The notes: a model not told the origin generated them from the letters alone. Shown: positions 50,389-59,774, counted from the first letter of the stretch. The stretch: DNA of 64,000 nucleotides from Varibaculum cambriense DSM 15806 (GCF_000420065.1 NZ_ATUF01000003.1:186001-250000), one strand, 5' to 3'. Numbers and translations are program-made.

Positions 50389-51630
50389 ATGTTGAGGATC
50401 CCGAAGAAAACGATCCCACCGTTACTGCGCGGCTTAAAAATTGTGAGTGCGGTGATTGCGACCCTACAGGCCATGACGGTTACGGTTATCGTAGCTATTG
50501 ACCAGTTACGCAAGTTACGACAAACCGGTAAACCTGGTGGGTATCCCCAGATTGAAAACCAACCGATCCGGGTAGATCGTTCCCGCTTGAAAACCTATAT
50601 GGACGGAGAAACCCTCTATCGCGATATGTTGCTCGCGATAGAGGGCGCGAAAGAGCGAGTATTTTTTGAAACTTTTATCTGGAAATCGGATGAAATCGGC
50701 CAGGAGTTCAAAGACGCTCTGATTCGGGCAGCCGAGCGCGGTGCCGAGGTGTACATTATTTGGGATCGCTTCGGGAATCTGGTGGTAGATCCCCGCTTTT
50801 TCCGTTTCCCCAAGCTAAAAAACCTGCATGTCCTGGGATATTCCTTAAAACACACGGCGCGGGATCACCGTAAAATCCTGGTCGTGGACTCCAAGGTGGG
50901 TTTTGTGGGGGGCTATAACATCGGCTCCTATTACCTGGATAATCAGTGGCGAGATACCCATCTGCGCATTAGTGGCCCCAATGTGTGGGAGCTAGAAAGC
51001 GCTTTCTTGGACTTTTGGAATTATGCCCAAAAATGGCATTTGCGTCTAAAAAAAGTGCGGGATCCGCGCGCCAAATCCTGGAATTCAAAAATCCAGGCCT
51101 GCGTTAATGACCCGAAACGACTACTGTTTCCGGTACGCGGAATGTATGTCAACGCCCTAGATAAAGCGCAAGAATCCGCCTATATTACTTCGGCTTATTT
51201 CGTTCCCGATCGGGTAATTCAGCGTTCCCTCATCGATGCCGCCCGCCGGGGAGTAGACGTAAAAGTACTGGTACCCGCCAAATCAAACCATATTATTGCG
51301 GACTGGATTTCCCGATCTTACCTAACTGATTTGTTGGATAACCAGGTAGAACTGTGGGTCTATGACAATGTGATGATCCATGCCAAGACCGCAGTTATTG
51401 ATGGATACTGGTCAACAATCGGCACCGCTAATATCGACCGGCTATCGATGACCGGTAACCATGAAATAAACATGTCGATTACCTCCCGGCCGTTAGCGGC
51501 GAATATGGAAAATATTTTCTTTACTGACCTGTTAAATGCCCGGCCTATTAGCCGCCACGAATGGAATCAGCGACCTTTTATTGCTCGGATAGCGGAGCGA
51601 CTCTTACGACCCTTCGCCTTCCTGGTTTAA
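50389..51630 (+). CDS. cls: Cardiolipin synthase-like phospholipase D family protein
   Basis: The 413-residue product has two HKD motifs, DHRKILVVD in the first half and IHAKTAVID in the second, each with the downstream Gly-Asn/Asp pattern (GGYNIGSYY; IGTANIDRLS). One hydrophobic segment near the N-terminus (about 20-40) anchors it. Cardiolipin synthases of this family join two phosphatidylglycerols, so the product of pgsA would be the substrate. It lacks the second N-terminal helix of classical ClsA. Other phospholipase-D-type functions are possible. Confidence 0.85.
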   Translation: MLRIPKKTIPPLLRGLKIVSAVIATLQAMTVTVIVAIDQLRKLRQTGKPGGYPQIENQPIRVDRSRLKTYMDGETLYRDMLLAIEGAKERVFFETFIWKSDEIGQEFKDALIRAAERGAEVYIIWDRFGNLVVDPRFFRFPKLKNLHVLGYSLKHTARDHRKILVVDSKVGFVGGYNIGSYYLDNQWRDTHLRISGPNVWELESAFLDFWNYAQKWHLRLKKVRDPRAKSWNSKIQACVNDPKRLLFPVRGMYVNALDKAQESAYITSAYFVPDRVIQRSLIDAARRGVDVKVLVPAKSNHIIADWISRSYLTDLLDNQVELWVYDNVMIHAKTAVIDGYWSTIGTANIDRLSMTGNHEINMSITSRPLAANMENIFFTDLLNARPISRHEWNQRPFIARIAERLLRPFAFLV

Positions 51631-51707
51631 ACCCAGCTGACCGCGGTTACCACCTTGAGTATGCCCGCGGCTCCGGGCCGTAATATGACCGGGAGTGCCG
51701 CGGGCAT

Positions 51708-51713
51708 TAGACT
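51708..51713 (+). promoter_or_regulatory. -10 box of leaderless gatC
   Basis: TAGACT ends 6 nt before the ATG at 51720. ATGACC at 51685-51690, with 17-nt spacing, is a possible -35 box. Confidence 0.55.
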
Positions 51714-51719
51714 GGAGCT

Positions 51720-52016
51720 ATGTCGACAATTGATAGGGATGAAGTAGTGCGCGTGGCCGGCCTGGCGCGGATCGCACTCACCGATGAAGAAATAGACCAG
51801 TTCGCGGGGGAGCTGGAACAGATTGCGGCGGCTGTCGCCACCGTGTCCGAGGCTGTAGGTCCAGATACCAAAGCCACCTCCCACCCGATTGAAATGAGCA
51901 ATGTGCTCCGCCCGGATGAGCCCGGCGAATGCCTTGACCGGGAGGAACTATTGGCCGGAGCGCCTTTGGCTGAGGACGGCCAGTTCCGGGTACCGCAAAT
52001 CATTGGGGAGGAATAA
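51720..52016 (+). CDS. gatC: Asp/Glu-tRNA amidotransferase subunit C
   Basis: GatC is the small subunit that holds GatA and GatB together in the enzyme that amidates Glu-tRNA(Gln) and Asp-tRNA(Asn). The 98-residue product begins [20 protein letters not shown] and ends with RVPQIIGEE, both typical. It is the first gene of gatCAB and has its own promoter-like box. gatA begins 2 nt after its stop codon. Confidence 0.95.
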   Translation: MSTIDRDEVVRVAGLARIALTDEEIDQFAGELEQIAAAVATVSEAVGPDTKATSHPIEMSNVLRPDEPGECLDREELLAGAPLAEDGQFRVPQIIGEE

Positions 52017-52018
52017 CC

Positions 52019-53512
52019 GTGGAAGACTTTTTGAAACTTTCGGCCCTGCAGCTAGCAGAAAAGTTGCGCGGTGGGGAACTGACCTCCGAGCAGCTAACCC
52101 AGGCTTGCCTAGCGCGGATTGAAAAGTTAAATCCCGAGCTCAACGTATTTGTGCATCTAGATCCGGAGGGCGCGCTAGAAACTGCCCGGCGGGTGGATCA
52201 GGATCGCCAGGGCGGAAAAGAACTTCATCCCTTGGCAGGGGTGCCGATTGCCTTGAAAGACAATATGGTTACTCGCGGCCAGGAAACTACTTGCTCCTCG
52301 AAGATTTTGGCTGGTTGGAAGCCTCCTTATGATGCCACGGTAGTTACCAAAATCAAGGATGCGGGGCTGCCGATTATCGGTAAAACCAATATGGACGAGT
52401 TCGCGATGGGCTCCTCCACCGAGCATTCTGCCTTCGGCCCCACTCACAATCCTTGGGATCCTTCCCGGATTCCCGGTGGCTCTGGCGGGGGCTCGGCCGC
52501 GGCAGTCGCCTCCTTCATGGTGCCTTTAGCTTTAGGTTCCGACACTGGCGGCTCGATTCGCCAGCCCGGGGCAGTCACTGGCACCGTAGGCGCCAAACCC
52601 ACCTATGGGGCGGTTTCCCGTTATGGTCTGGTAGCCATGGCTTCCTCCCTGGATCAGATTGGCCCGGTGACCCGTACAGTTGCGGATGCCGCCACGCTAC
52701 AAGAACTAGTGGGCGGGCACGACCCCTTTGATTCCACTTCCCTAGATGAGCCGGTTCCGGCTTTGCTAGAGGCAGTCAAGGAATACCAAGGTAAAACTGA
52801 TCTCTCCGGGCTGCGCCTAGGGGTAGTTAAACAAGGTAGTGGAGAGGGGTATGAAGAGGATGTAACCCGCGCCTTTAACGATACGGTTGCGGCTTTGAAA
52901 GAGCGGGGAGCAACGGTTACTGAAATCGATATGCCCTCCTTCAAATACGCCCTCGCTGCTTACTATTTGATTATGCCGGCAGAGGTTTCTTCTAATATGG
53001 CGCGCTTTGACGGTATTCGTTTCGGGATCCGGGTAGAGCCGACCTCGGGGCCGGTAACTGCCGAAACCGTAATGGCGGCTACCCGGGAAGCTGGGTTCGG
53101 GTCGGAAGTTAAACGCCGGATTATTCTGGGTACCCACGTATTATCCGCCGGATACTTCGACGCCTATTATGGCAGCGCCCAGAAGGTGCGCACCTTGGTG
53201 CAAGAAGACTATTCCCAAGCCTTCTCGCAGGTAGATGCGCTAGTGTTGCCCACTTCTCCCACCGTAGCCTTCAAACTCGGGGAAAAAATTGGTGACCCGT
53301 TGACCATGTACAACTGCGATATTGCCACCATCCCTGCAAACCTGGCGGGTATCCCAGCGATCAGCGTGCCCATCGGGCTGGATCATCAAGGATTGCCGAT
53401 TGGCTTCCAGGTAATGGCGCCGCAGCGTGCCGATGCCCTGATGTATCAGGTAGCCCAAGCCGCAGTCGATGCCTGCGGCACCGACGTTCCGGCTGCTTGC
53501 CCGGTGAAGTAG
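52019..53512 (+). CDS. gatA: Asp/Glu-tRNA amidotransferase subunit A
   Basis: GatA releases ammonia from glutamine for the transamidation. The amidase signature with the Ser-cisSer-Lys triad is present: the Lys in PIALKDNM and the serines in [13 protein letters not shown] and [12 protein letters not shown]. The 497-residue length is normal. The GTG start lies 2 nt behind gatC with GGAGG before it. It is transcribed with gatC and gatB. Confidence 0.97.
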   Translation: MEDFLKLSALQLAEKLRGGELTSEQLTQACLARIEKLNPELNVFVHLDPEGALETARRVDQDRQGGKELHPLAGVPIALKDNMVTRGQETTCSSKILAGWKPPYDATVVTKIKDAGLPIIGKTNMDEFAMGSSTEHSAFGPTHNPWDPSRIPGGSGGGSAAAVASFMVPLALGSDTGGSIRQPGAVTGTVGAKPTYGAVSRYGLVAMASSLDQIGPVTRTVADAATLQELVGGHDPFDSTSLDEPVPALLEAVKEYQGKTDLSGLRLGVVKQGSGEGYEEDVTRAFNDTVAALKERGATVTEIDMPSFKYALAAYYLIMPAEVSSNMARFDGIRFGIRVEPTSGPVTAETVMAATREAGFGSEVKRRIILGTHVLSAGYFDAYYGSAQKVRTLVQEDYSQAFSQVDALVLPTSPTVAFKLGEKIGDPLTMYNCDIATIPANLAGIPAISVPIGLDHQGLPIGFQVMAPQRADALMYQVAQAAVDACGTDVPAACPVK

Positions 53513-53522
53513 AGGAGAAGCA

Positions 53523-55019
53523 ATGAGCGACTTAATGAAATACGAAGATGCAGTAGCCGAATTTGATCCGGTATTGGGGCTGGAAGTCCATGTCGAGTTG
53601 GGCACCAAAACCAAAATGTTTGATAGCGCCCCGAACTCTTCGCTGGGTGAACCTAACACCCGGGTAACTCCAGTTTCGGTGGGTCTGCCCGGATCCTTGC
53701 CGGTTGCTAACGAGCGGGCAGTGGAATACGCGATCAAGATTGGCCTGGCACTCAACTGCGAGATTGCCCCCTTCTGTCGGTTTGCGCGCAAAAACTATTT
53801 TTACCCTGACCTGGCAAAGGCCTACCAGATTTCCCAATTCGATGAGCCTATCGCTCATGACGGGTATGTAGATGTAGAACTCGAGGATGGGGAAATCTTC
53901 CGGGTCAATATTGAACGCGCCCATATGGAAGAGGACGCCGGCAAGAACACCCATATCGGGGGAGATGCCGGACGGATCCAAGGTGCCGCCTATTCCCTGG
54001 TGGATTATAACCGCGCCGGGGTGCCGCTGGTAGAAATCGTTTCTCGTCCGATCGAAGGTGCCGGTGCGAAAACCCCGCAGGTAGCAGCGGCCTATGTACG
54101 TACTCTGCGCGACATTTTCCGTGCGTTGGAAGTTTCGGAGGCGCGGATGGAACGCGGAAACGTGCGCGCGGACGTGAACGTGTCTTTGCGTCCCAGCCCG
54201 GATGCTCCGCTAGGAACCCGCACCGAGACCAAAAATGTGAACTCCTTTAAGGCCATTGAAAAAACGGTTACCTTCGAGATTCGCCGCCAGGCAAAGATTC
54301 TTTCTGAAGGCGGCAAAGTAACCCAGGAAACTCGTCACTGGCACGAGGATACTTCCTCCACTTCTGCCGGGCGGGAAAAATCTGATGCTGAAGATTACCG
54401 TTACTTCCCGGAACCGGATCTAGTGCCGGTAGCTCCCGCGAAAGAATGGGTAGAAGAGTTGCGCGCCAATCTGCCGGAACTGCCGGTAGCCCGGCGCCGC
54501 CGCCTGCGGGAAGAATACGGTTTCTCCGATATGGAAATGCGGGATGTCGTAAACGCTGACGCTTTAGATATTATCGAGGCCACGGTAGAAGCGGGCGCCG
54601 CGCCGCAGGCAGCACGCAAATGGTGGATGGGGGAGATCTCCCGGATTGCCAAAGAAAAGAACCTGGATCTAGAAGAGGTAGCGGCTAAACCTGCCGATGT
54701 GGCGCAGCTACAAGATCTGGTAGACCAGGGTAAACTCAATGATAAGTTAGCCCGTAAAGTCATTGCCGGGGTACTGGAAGGTGAAGGTACCCCCGCAGAA
54801 GTGATGAAAGCGCGGGGATTAGAAATCGTGCGCGATACTGCTGCCCTAGAGGCCGCGGTAGCCCAGGTGATTGCCGATAACCCGAAAGTGGTAGAGCAAA
54901 TCAAGGGTGGGAAAGTCAAGGCGATTGGCGCCCTCATGGGGGGAGTCATGCGTGCCACCAAGGGGCAAGCTGATGCCGGTGAAGCTCGGGAAATGATCCT
55001 TAGGCAAATCAACGGCTAG
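53523..55019 (+). CDS. gatB: Asp/Glu-tRNA amidotransferase subunit B
   Basis: GatB activates the mischarged tRNA by phosphorylation and performs amidation. The kinase core opens with [15 protein letters not shown]. The signature [16 protein letters not shown] follows near residues 160-176. The C-terminal helical and YqeY-type tail is at about 350-498. The gene is 10 nt after gatA with AGGAGAAGC before the ATG. It is the last gene of the operon; downstream is repeat copy B rather than a usual terminator. Confidence 0.97.
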   Translation: MSDLMKYEDAVAEFDPVLGLEVHVELGTKTKMFDSAPNSSLGEPNTRVTPVSVGLPGSLPVANERAVEYAIKIGLALNCEIAPFCRFARKNYFYPDLAKAYQISQFDEPIAHDGYVDVELEDGEIFRVNIERAHMEEDAGKNTHIGGDAGRIQGAAYSLVDYNRAGVPLVEIVSRPIEGAGAKTPQVAAAYVRTLRDIFRALEVSEARMERGNVRADVNVSLRPSPDAPLGTRTETKNVNSFKAIEKTVTFEIRRQAKILSEGGKVTQETRHWHEDTSSTSAGREKSDAEDYRYFPEPDLVPVAPAKEWVEELRANLPELPVARRRRLREEYGFSDMEMRDVVNADALDIIEATVEAGAAPQAARKWWMGEISRIAKEKNLDLEEVAAKPADVAQLQDLVDQGKLNDKLARKVIAGVLEGEGTPAEVMKARGLEIVRDTAALEAAVAQVIADNPKVVEQIKGGKVKAIGALMGGVMRATKGQADAGEAREMILRQING

Positions 55020-55042
55020 TTCCCGTACTTTGTATCGGTGAC

Positions 55043-55150
55043 GCACGGGAGAGAGATTTTTCCTCCCGCCCAAGAATTCGGAAAACGTCGCTACGTTTTC
55101 CGAATTCTTGGGCCCACCGCGCCTACTCGGATAAAATCTCTCTCCCGCGC
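55043..55150 (-). repeat. Dispersed nested-hairpin repeat, copy B
   Basis: It has the same design as copy A (17990-18105) but reversed. The outer arms 55043-55060 and 55133-55150 pair at 17 of 18 positions. The inner arms 55068-55088 and 55093-55113 pair perfectly over 21 bp. The linker sequences, read on the minus strand, are ATCCGAGTAGGCGCGGTGGG and GGCGGGAGGA, 19/20 and 10/10 identical to copy A. The outer-arm sequences (GAGAGA/TCTCTC here, CTTGG/CCAAG in A) differ but keep pairing. It lies between convergent gatB and a minus-strand gene. Confidence 0.85.
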
Positions 55151-55160
55151 ATTTAGCTAG

Positions 55161-55607
55161 CTACTTTAGCGCTCTAGTTCTTCTTGGGGGGGGAGTGGGG
55201 TTGGGAACCGATCCTTTTTTGGAACGCGGACGCACCATGGCCTGCAGTCCTTCGCCAGAAACCGCCAACCAGTAGAGGTCAAACTGTCCGAAAGTAGCGC
55301 TGCGTAGCTGGGTGGGGTCAGCCACCGGAGATAGCAAACGCGCAATCACCATGTCGGAAGCTCCCAGTTTCCGTAGCAAGCTGGAGAAGGTCTTAAAACT
55401 GGCAGTTTTGCCGATTCCGGCTACTGCTATAGAGGAAAAATCAGGTTCACACTCGTAAAAAGAACGCTGATCCTGGGGGATACACTCGTTAAAGGCTTCC
55501 CCCAGGATTTTCTTGGCGGCTTCACTATTGTGACTACGCCGGTAACGTAAAATTGTCCAACCGGCGACGATCCCGACAATAACTCCCAGTAAGATCCAAA
55601 GCGCCAT
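55161..55607 (-). CDS. Membrane-anchored protein, unknown
   Basis: The 148-residue product has one N-terminal membrane helix (WILLGVIVGIVAGWTILRYR, about 4-23). A soluble domain of about 100 residues with two cysteines (NECIPQ, FYECEPD) follows, then a basic Pro-rich tail. AAGGA precedes the ATG. It starts 2 nt after the macro-domain gene, so the two are likely co-transcribed. I recognise no family or catalytic motif. Confidence 0.65.
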   Translation of the reverse strand: MALWILLGVIVGIVAGWTILRYRRSHNSEAAKKILGEAFNECIPQDQRSFYECEPDFSSIAVAGIGKTASFKTFSSLLRKLGASDMVIARLLSPVADPTQLRSATFGQFDLYWLAVSGEGLQAMVRPRSKKGSVPNPTPPPRRTRALK

Positions 55608-55609
55608 AC

Positions 55610-56137
55610 TTATCCTTCCAATGCCGACAGTGCCTGTTGATAAACCTGCTGGTCTTTCCGACTAAAACAGCAGATCGTAACCGATTTTAAAGTGGAGGGG
55701 AAACTAGAAAAGTCTTTGATTTCTGCCATTGCAATCGTGGCGGCCTGGTCAATGGGAAAGCGGTATACCCCGGTTGAAATCGAGGGGAAGGCAATGGAGT
55801 GACAATGGTTCTCCGCGGCTAGATGCAGACAGTTGCGCCAACAGGCCGCCAGAAGCTCGGCTTCTCGGCTACCTCCGCCATGCCAAACCGGGCCAGGAGT
55901 ATGAATCACATGCTTGGCAGGCAGGTTATAGCCGCCGGTGATTTTGGCCTCCCCGGTACGAGCTCCGCCCAGGGTGCGGCATTCTTGGAGCAGACCGGGG
56001 CCGGCCGCGCGGTGAATAGCTCCATCCACGCCGCCTCCTCCCAAAAGGGAAGTGTTAGCCGCGTTTACGATTGCGTCTACCTCCAGGGTAGTAATATCAG
56101 CTAAAATTACTTCTACCTGCAGATTTCCTAGTTGCAT
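55610..56137 (-). CDS. Macro-domain protein (ADP-ribose binding / deacylase)
   Basis: The 175-residue protein is a complete macro domain: DAIVNAANTSLLGGGGVDGA near residues 20-40, then GYNLPAKHVIHTPGPVW and SIAFPSISTGVYRFP. Relatives such as YmdB remove acetyl from O-acetyl-ADP-ribose or ADP-ribose from proteins. The Asn and Asp expected for deacetylase-type activity are present. The 3' part of msrA overlaps its start by 10 nt, so translation is coupled. No ADP-ribosyltransferase gene is visible nearby. Confidence 0.92.
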   Translation of the reverse strand: MQLGNLQVEVILADITTLEVDAIVNAANTSLLGGGGVDGAIHRAAGPGLLQECRTLGGARTGEAKITGGYNLPAKHVIHTPGPVWHGGGSREAELLAACWRNCLHLAAENHCHSIAFPSISTGVYRFPIDQAATIAMAEIKDFSSFPSTLKSVTICCFSRKDQQVYQQALSALEG

Positions 56138-56649
56138 TTCATTAGTCCATTATCTTTAATCGAGCAGTATCCGAACGGGTTTTTCTCTAGATAACGTTGA
56201 TGGTAGTCCTCAGCCGGGTAAAAGATGGGAAGCTGGGTGGCAGCAGAGATCTCGGTGACTGGCTCGGCTCCGTAGAGGTCTAAGATTTGGTTTTTAAACT
56301 CTGAAAGCACTCTTAGAGCTGTATGCTCTTGATCCGAAGTAGTGGGAAAAAGCTGGGAACGGTATTGGGAACCCACATCGGCGCCTTGCCGATTACGAGT
56401 AGTGGGGTTGTGGTGGGAGAAAAATACCTCTAACAGTTGGTGGTAACTGATTTGTTCCGGGTCGAAATCCACACGCACTGTTTCCGCATGACCGGTAGTG
56501 TCAGTGCAAACCTGCTGGTAACTGGGGTGTTCTAGGTGTCCTCCCATATAGCCGACTTCGGTTTGCTGCACCCCGCCCAATCCTGAGAAAAGACGTTCTG
56601 CTCCCCAAAAGCAACCCATTGCAAAATAAGCGGTTTCGGTGTTTCCCAT
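56128..56649 (-). CDS. msrA: Peptide methionine sulfoxide reductase A
   Basis: MsrA repairs methionine-S-sulfoxide in proteins. The catalytic motif GCFWGAE is at residues 12-18. Two further cysteines at the C-terminus (FGYCSIKD and the penultimate KC) could resolve the disulfide. At 173 residues the length is normal. TATACT lies 6 nt before the ATG. It heads a unit of three minus-strand genes with the macro-domain gene and the membrane-anchored protein. Confidence 0.95.
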   Translation of the reverse strand: MGNTETAYFAMGCFWGAERLFSGLGGVQQTEVGYMGGHLEHPSYQQVCTDTTGHAETVRVDFDPEQISYHQLLEVFFSHHNPTTRNRQGADVGSQYRSQLFPTTSDQEHTALRVLSEFKNQILDLYGAEPVTEISAATQLPIFYPAEDYHQRYLEKNPFGYCSIKDNGLMKCN

Positions 56650-56655
56650 GGTTTC

Positions 56656-56661
56656 AGTATA
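56656..56661 (-). promoter_or_regulatory. -10 box of leaderless msrA
   Basis: TATACT on the minus strand ends 6 nt before the ATG at 56649. It is the best -10 match in the window. Confidence 0.6.
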
Positions 56662-56884
56662 GAGGTCGAGAAGTTACTACTTCCGGTAGCAGTAGAGTAT
56701 TTACTCCAGGAAATCGTCAGTGACCGGAACTAGCTGCGGATATTTGGGGCTGTGTCCGTCTCCAGAGGAGCGTTCTCGGGGGGGGGAAGTTCTACGGGAC
56801 TTAGCCCACTGATGGTTCCCCGGATCCACCCTAAGCGCCCGTGATCCTACCCGCAGAGGATGTAGCCATCCGGGTTGGAAATAA

Positions 56885-56918
56885 AAAAATATCTCACCGC
56901 ATGCGGTGAGATATTTTT
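56885..56918 (-). terminator. Rho-independent terminator of rpsT
   Basis: A perfect 34-nt palindrome with the core CTCACCGCATGCGGTGAG is flanked by A5 and T5. Read on the minus strand it is followed by seven T residues, 55 nt after the rpsT stop codon. Confidence 0.88.
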
Positions 56919-56972
56919 CAGGTAAGACTCTATTGCGGAGCCTCTGGCCTGGTGCCAAATGCTCTTGAAGAG

Positions 56973-57239
56973 TTACTTCTCCATGGAGTTAACTAGCTTC
57001 GCCAGCTTCGACTTGCGGTTAGCCGCCTGGTTGCGGTGAATAATCTTCTTTTGCGCGGCACGATCCAGTTTCTGGCTGGCCACACGCAATTCAGACTCGG
57101 CTAGCTGGGCATCGCCAGCAGCCACCGCTTCGCGGGTACGACGTACCAGCGTTTTGAGCTCGGACTTTACCGAGCGGTTGCGCAAGCGGCGCTTTTCATT
57201 CGTACGAATACGCTTCTTCTGAGACTTAATATTTGCCAA
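56973..57239 (-). CDS. rpsT: 30S ribosomal protein S20
   Basis: S20 binds 16S rRNA early in 30S assembly. The 88-residue product reads [20 protein letters not shown] at the start and contains [19 protein letters not shown], both diagnostic. The start is a TTG at 57239, because every upstream start would add a foreign N-terminus, and S20 regularly begins MANIKSQ. A weak AGAGAG precedes it. It is followed by a strong terminator, so it is a single-gene unit. Confidence 0.95.
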   Translation of the reverse strand: MANIKSQKKRIRTNEKRRLRNRSVKSELKTLVRRTREAVAAGDAQLAESELRVASQKLDRAAQKKIIHRNQAANRKSKLAKLVNSMEK

Positions 57240-57580
57240 TGTTTCACTCTCTATGAGTATCCAATATGCGGTCCAGAGGGCTGAGCCGGATTCGGACTGG
57301 CGTGTGGGGCACGCTGGCAAGAAACCGGCAAGACTAAAGCCGACCGGGGCTAAAGTCTGCGAATCAGTTTAGCAGGCGCGAAGCCCTAGATGCTAAATAA
57401 TTCGGTGGTGGTAACCAAGTTCACTCCTATGGCCGCCTCGTAATAGTTGCTTTCACCCCGAGCGCCCCCGGTGAATGCTCTCGAGTCTGCCTCGGAAAAG
57501 TTTGCCCCCAGTTACTAGTTTGATAAAGCCCGCGCCTCAGCTAGAAGACTTCGTCGGGGCTAGCTGCCAGAAGATCACCG
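57240..57580. other. 341-nt gap upstream of rpsT
   Basis: No gene is convincing here. A stem AGACT-AA-AGCC / GGCT-AA-AGTCT (57331-57358) has two matched 2-nt internal mismatches around a 6-nt loop. On the minus strand it would lie in the rpsT leader. No tRNA fold and no clear promoter could be seen. holA, often found near rpsT, is absent. Confidence 0.5.
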
Positions 57581-58012
57581 CTAGCGGCGACCCTGGTTGG
57601 GGCTACGCCCTCGGAGCCGGTCTAGTTGACGACGTTCTTTCTTCGTGGGTCTCCCAGAGCCAGCTTCCCGGCGCGGCAGGGAAGGTAAATACAGCTTCGG
57701 AAGCCGCTCGGGAGTTAAATCTTCGTATGCTAAACGCGCTAGGGGATAGCTAACCCGCCGTTCCAATAACTGCTTGACCTGCAATATGTGGTCGAAGCCT
57801 CCGATCCGCACCACTACTTGGTCTCCGAGACGCACCGGCGAAGAGGCTTTAGCACTTTTCCCATTGATTTTTACGTGGCCAGCTTTACAAGCTTTAGCGG
57901 CTGCCGAACGAGTTTTATACTTCCGCACTGACCACACCCAAATGTCGGCGCGTACCGAACCGAGGTTAGCGGTTGCGTCCGCTTCCCCCTGGTTGCCTTC
58001 TGCTGTTGCCAT
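57581..58012 (-). CDS. S4-domain RNA-binding protein (Hsp15-like)
   Basis: The 143-residue protein has an S4 domain near residues 22-75, with RADIWVWSVRKYKTRSAAA, GHVKINGK and VRLGDQVVVR. The second part carries a basic tail including KKERRQLDRLRGR. Relatives such as Hsp15 bind free 50S subunits with stuck nascent chains. The actual RNA target here is unknown. The gene stands alone, about 145 nt from the divergent oxidoreductase gene. A weak AGGAG lies 13 nt before the ATG. Confidence 0.88.
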   Translation of the reverse strand: MATAEGNQGEADATANLGSVRADIWVWSVRKYKTRSAAAKACKAGHVKINGKSAKASSPVRLGDQVVVRIGGFDHILQVKQLLERRVSYPLARLAYEDLTPERLPKLYLPSLPRREAGSGRPTKKERRQLDRLRGRSPNQGRR

Positions 58013-58157
58013 CTGGTTTCTGCCGCTCCTAAAGTCACTAAGTCCTAAGTATTCCGATGTTTAGCGCGGTTTTTTATTTTTCATTCTAGAGGTTAGTGGT
58101 TCTGTCCCCCGCTTTGGACACAATTAGCGTAACCTTAAAGAAGAGGAATATTGTCCC

Positions 58158-59774
58158 GTGAGGGGTGTTGAGGAAAGGAATAAATTGGTACCTAATCCAA
58201 TTCCCGCTGCCAAATTGGCCAATGGGCGGGTTCCTTTGAACATTTTGGAGTTGGCGCCGCTTTCTACCGGCATGACCCGGAAAGAAGCCCTGGACACTTC
58301 GCTAAATCTAGCGAAGAACGCTGACCGCTTGGGTTATACCCGCCTGTGGGTAGCAGAGCACCACGGTTCGCAAGTTTTCATGTGTTCAGCTTCTTCGGTA
58401 ATAATCACTCGCGCCCTGGAAAACACTACTCGTCTGCGGGTAGGCGCCGGCGGGGTGATGCTACCTAACTGGGCTCCGCTTACGGTAGCGGAAACTTACG
58501 GAACTTTGCACACTATTTACGAGGGGCGCGTTGACCTGGGGCTAGGACGGGCTCCCGGTACCGATCCGGCTACGGCGCGGGCGCTGCATCGCGGCTCCAG
58601 TGAGCCCGCCTATTTCGAGGAAGATCTAGAAGAACTCGCCAGCTATCTTTCAGATCAAAAATCAGTGGTGCACTCCGGGGTAGTTTCGGGTGCCGAAGCC
58701 TCGATTCTCGGGATTGAAGTTATCGGTGTGGATCGCCCCTACACCCGGGTACGTGCCATTCCAGGGGAAGGCACCTGCATCCCTATGTGGATGTTGTCTT
58801 CGTCCTCTGCAGGCGCAAAAGTTGCAGCTGACCTGGGGATGCCCTATGTGTTCGCCGGCCACTTCGCTCCTTATAACATTGATGAGGCGGTAGAGATATA
58901 CCGTCGGGAGTTTAACGCCAACGCCCCGACTGCCATGGTGGATCATCCGGTAGTGATGATGGGCATGAATGTAATGTGCAACGAGGACGAAGCGGAAGCA
59001 AAGTACCAATTCACTACTACCTACCAGGTACAGGGGAATGTGCTTTCCGGACGGCCGGGCACGCTCACCCCGCCCACCGATGACCTGGATGCGACTTTGG
59101 GTGAAAACTTGGCCGATCGGGTGCGGGCGCTGCCCTCTATTTCCGCGGTCGGTACCCCCGAGCAAGTAGTCGAAAAGATGGATTGGGTTTCCCGCAAATA
59201 CCTGGTGGATGAGATCATCACCGTTACTCACGCTTACGACCCCGAGGTACGCATTCATTCTTTGGAGCTGGTGGCTGAAGCTTGGGGCTTGCCGATACTG
59301 CCAAAAGATGGGGAAGTAGAAGCTGCGGAGCCAACATCTCCCAGTCCGGAACCAGAAGTGGTAGAAATCTTCGAGGAGGAACCGGAGGGAAAACCGGTAC
59401 CTCGACCTGGTGGGACGCGGAATCGCTCGGCAGTGTACGGGCCGGTGCATCGCAGTGAAAGAAAGAAGCCAGCGCTAAAGAACTCTGCCGCTAGTTCTGC
59501 GAAAGCAGCTACCGCTAGTGAGGATACCCCGGCAAAGAGAGCTACTGCCTCAAAAGCAGCGCCTGCTAAAAAGCCGGCAGCTAGGAAGAGCACTGCTGCT
59601 AAGAAACCTGCCGCCAGAAAAACCGCGGAGAAGACTCCCACGAAAGCAGCCGCTAAACCAAAACCGGAGGCAAAAACGGCAGATAAATCCGATGCTGCTA
59701 GTGAACAAGCAGACTCTGCAGCAAAGTCAACTACGCGCATCCGTACGCGGCGTAAGCCACGCCCTCGCAGTTAG
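58158..59774 (+). CDS. Luciferase-like flavin oxidoreductase with histone-H1-like tail
   Basis: Residues 1-375 or so form a bacterial-luciferase-like monooxygenase of the MsnO8 type, with LNILELAPLS, RLWVAEHHGSQVF, VGAGGVMLPNWAPL and GRVDLGLGRAPGTDP. Such enzymes use reduced flavin, but the substrate here is not known. The last 160 residues or so are unrelated: an acidic hinge followed by repeated Ala/Lys/Pro units (AAKKPAARK, TAAKKPAARKTAEKTP) and a final RTRRKPRPRS. This composition resembles histone H1/HupB tails and may bind nucleic acid. AAGAAGAGG precedes the GTG. The tail is in frame and uninterrupted. Confidence 0.88.
   Translation: MRGVEERNKLVPNPIPAAKLANGRVPLNILELAPLSTGMTRKEALDTSLNLAKNADRLGYTRLWVAEHHGSQVFMCSASSVIITRALENTTRLRVGAGGVMLPNWAPLTVAETYGTLHTIYEGRVDLGLGRAPGTDPATARALHRGSSEPAYFEEDLEELASYLSDQKSVVHSGVVSGAEASILGIEVIGVDRPYTRVRAIPGEGTCIPMWMLSSSSAGAKVAADLGMPYVFAGHFAPYNIDEAVEIYRREFNANAPTAMVDHPVVMMGMNVMCNEDEAEAKYQFTTTYQVQGNVLSGRPGTLTPPTDDLDATLGENLADRVRALPSISAVGTPEQVVEKMDWVSRKYLVDEIITVTHAYDPEVRIHSLELVAEAWGLPILPKDGEVEAAEPTSPSPEPEVVEIFEEEPEGKPVPRPGGTRNRSAVYGPVHRSERKKPALKNSAASSAKAATASEDTPAKRATASKAAPAKKPAARKSTAAKKPAARKTAEKTPTKAAAKPKPEAKTADKSDAASEQADSAAKSTTRIRTRRKPRPRS

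Larger units (their letters stand above)
56650..56972. other. 323-nt gap between msrA and rpsT
   Basis: It holds the msrA promoter at the left and the rpsT terminator at 56885-56918. The rest (about 56700-56880) shows nothing I can identify. An open frame on the minus strand across it has no protein-like character. Confidence 0.6.

Noticed and set aside
56701-56958. 85-codon minus-strand frame between msrA and rpsT
   Set aside because: It spans the rpsT terminator and has no plausible start or recognisable sequence.
57475-57753. 92-codon plus-strand frame
   Set aside because: Mostly overlaps the well-supported S4-domain gene on the other strand and resembles no protein.
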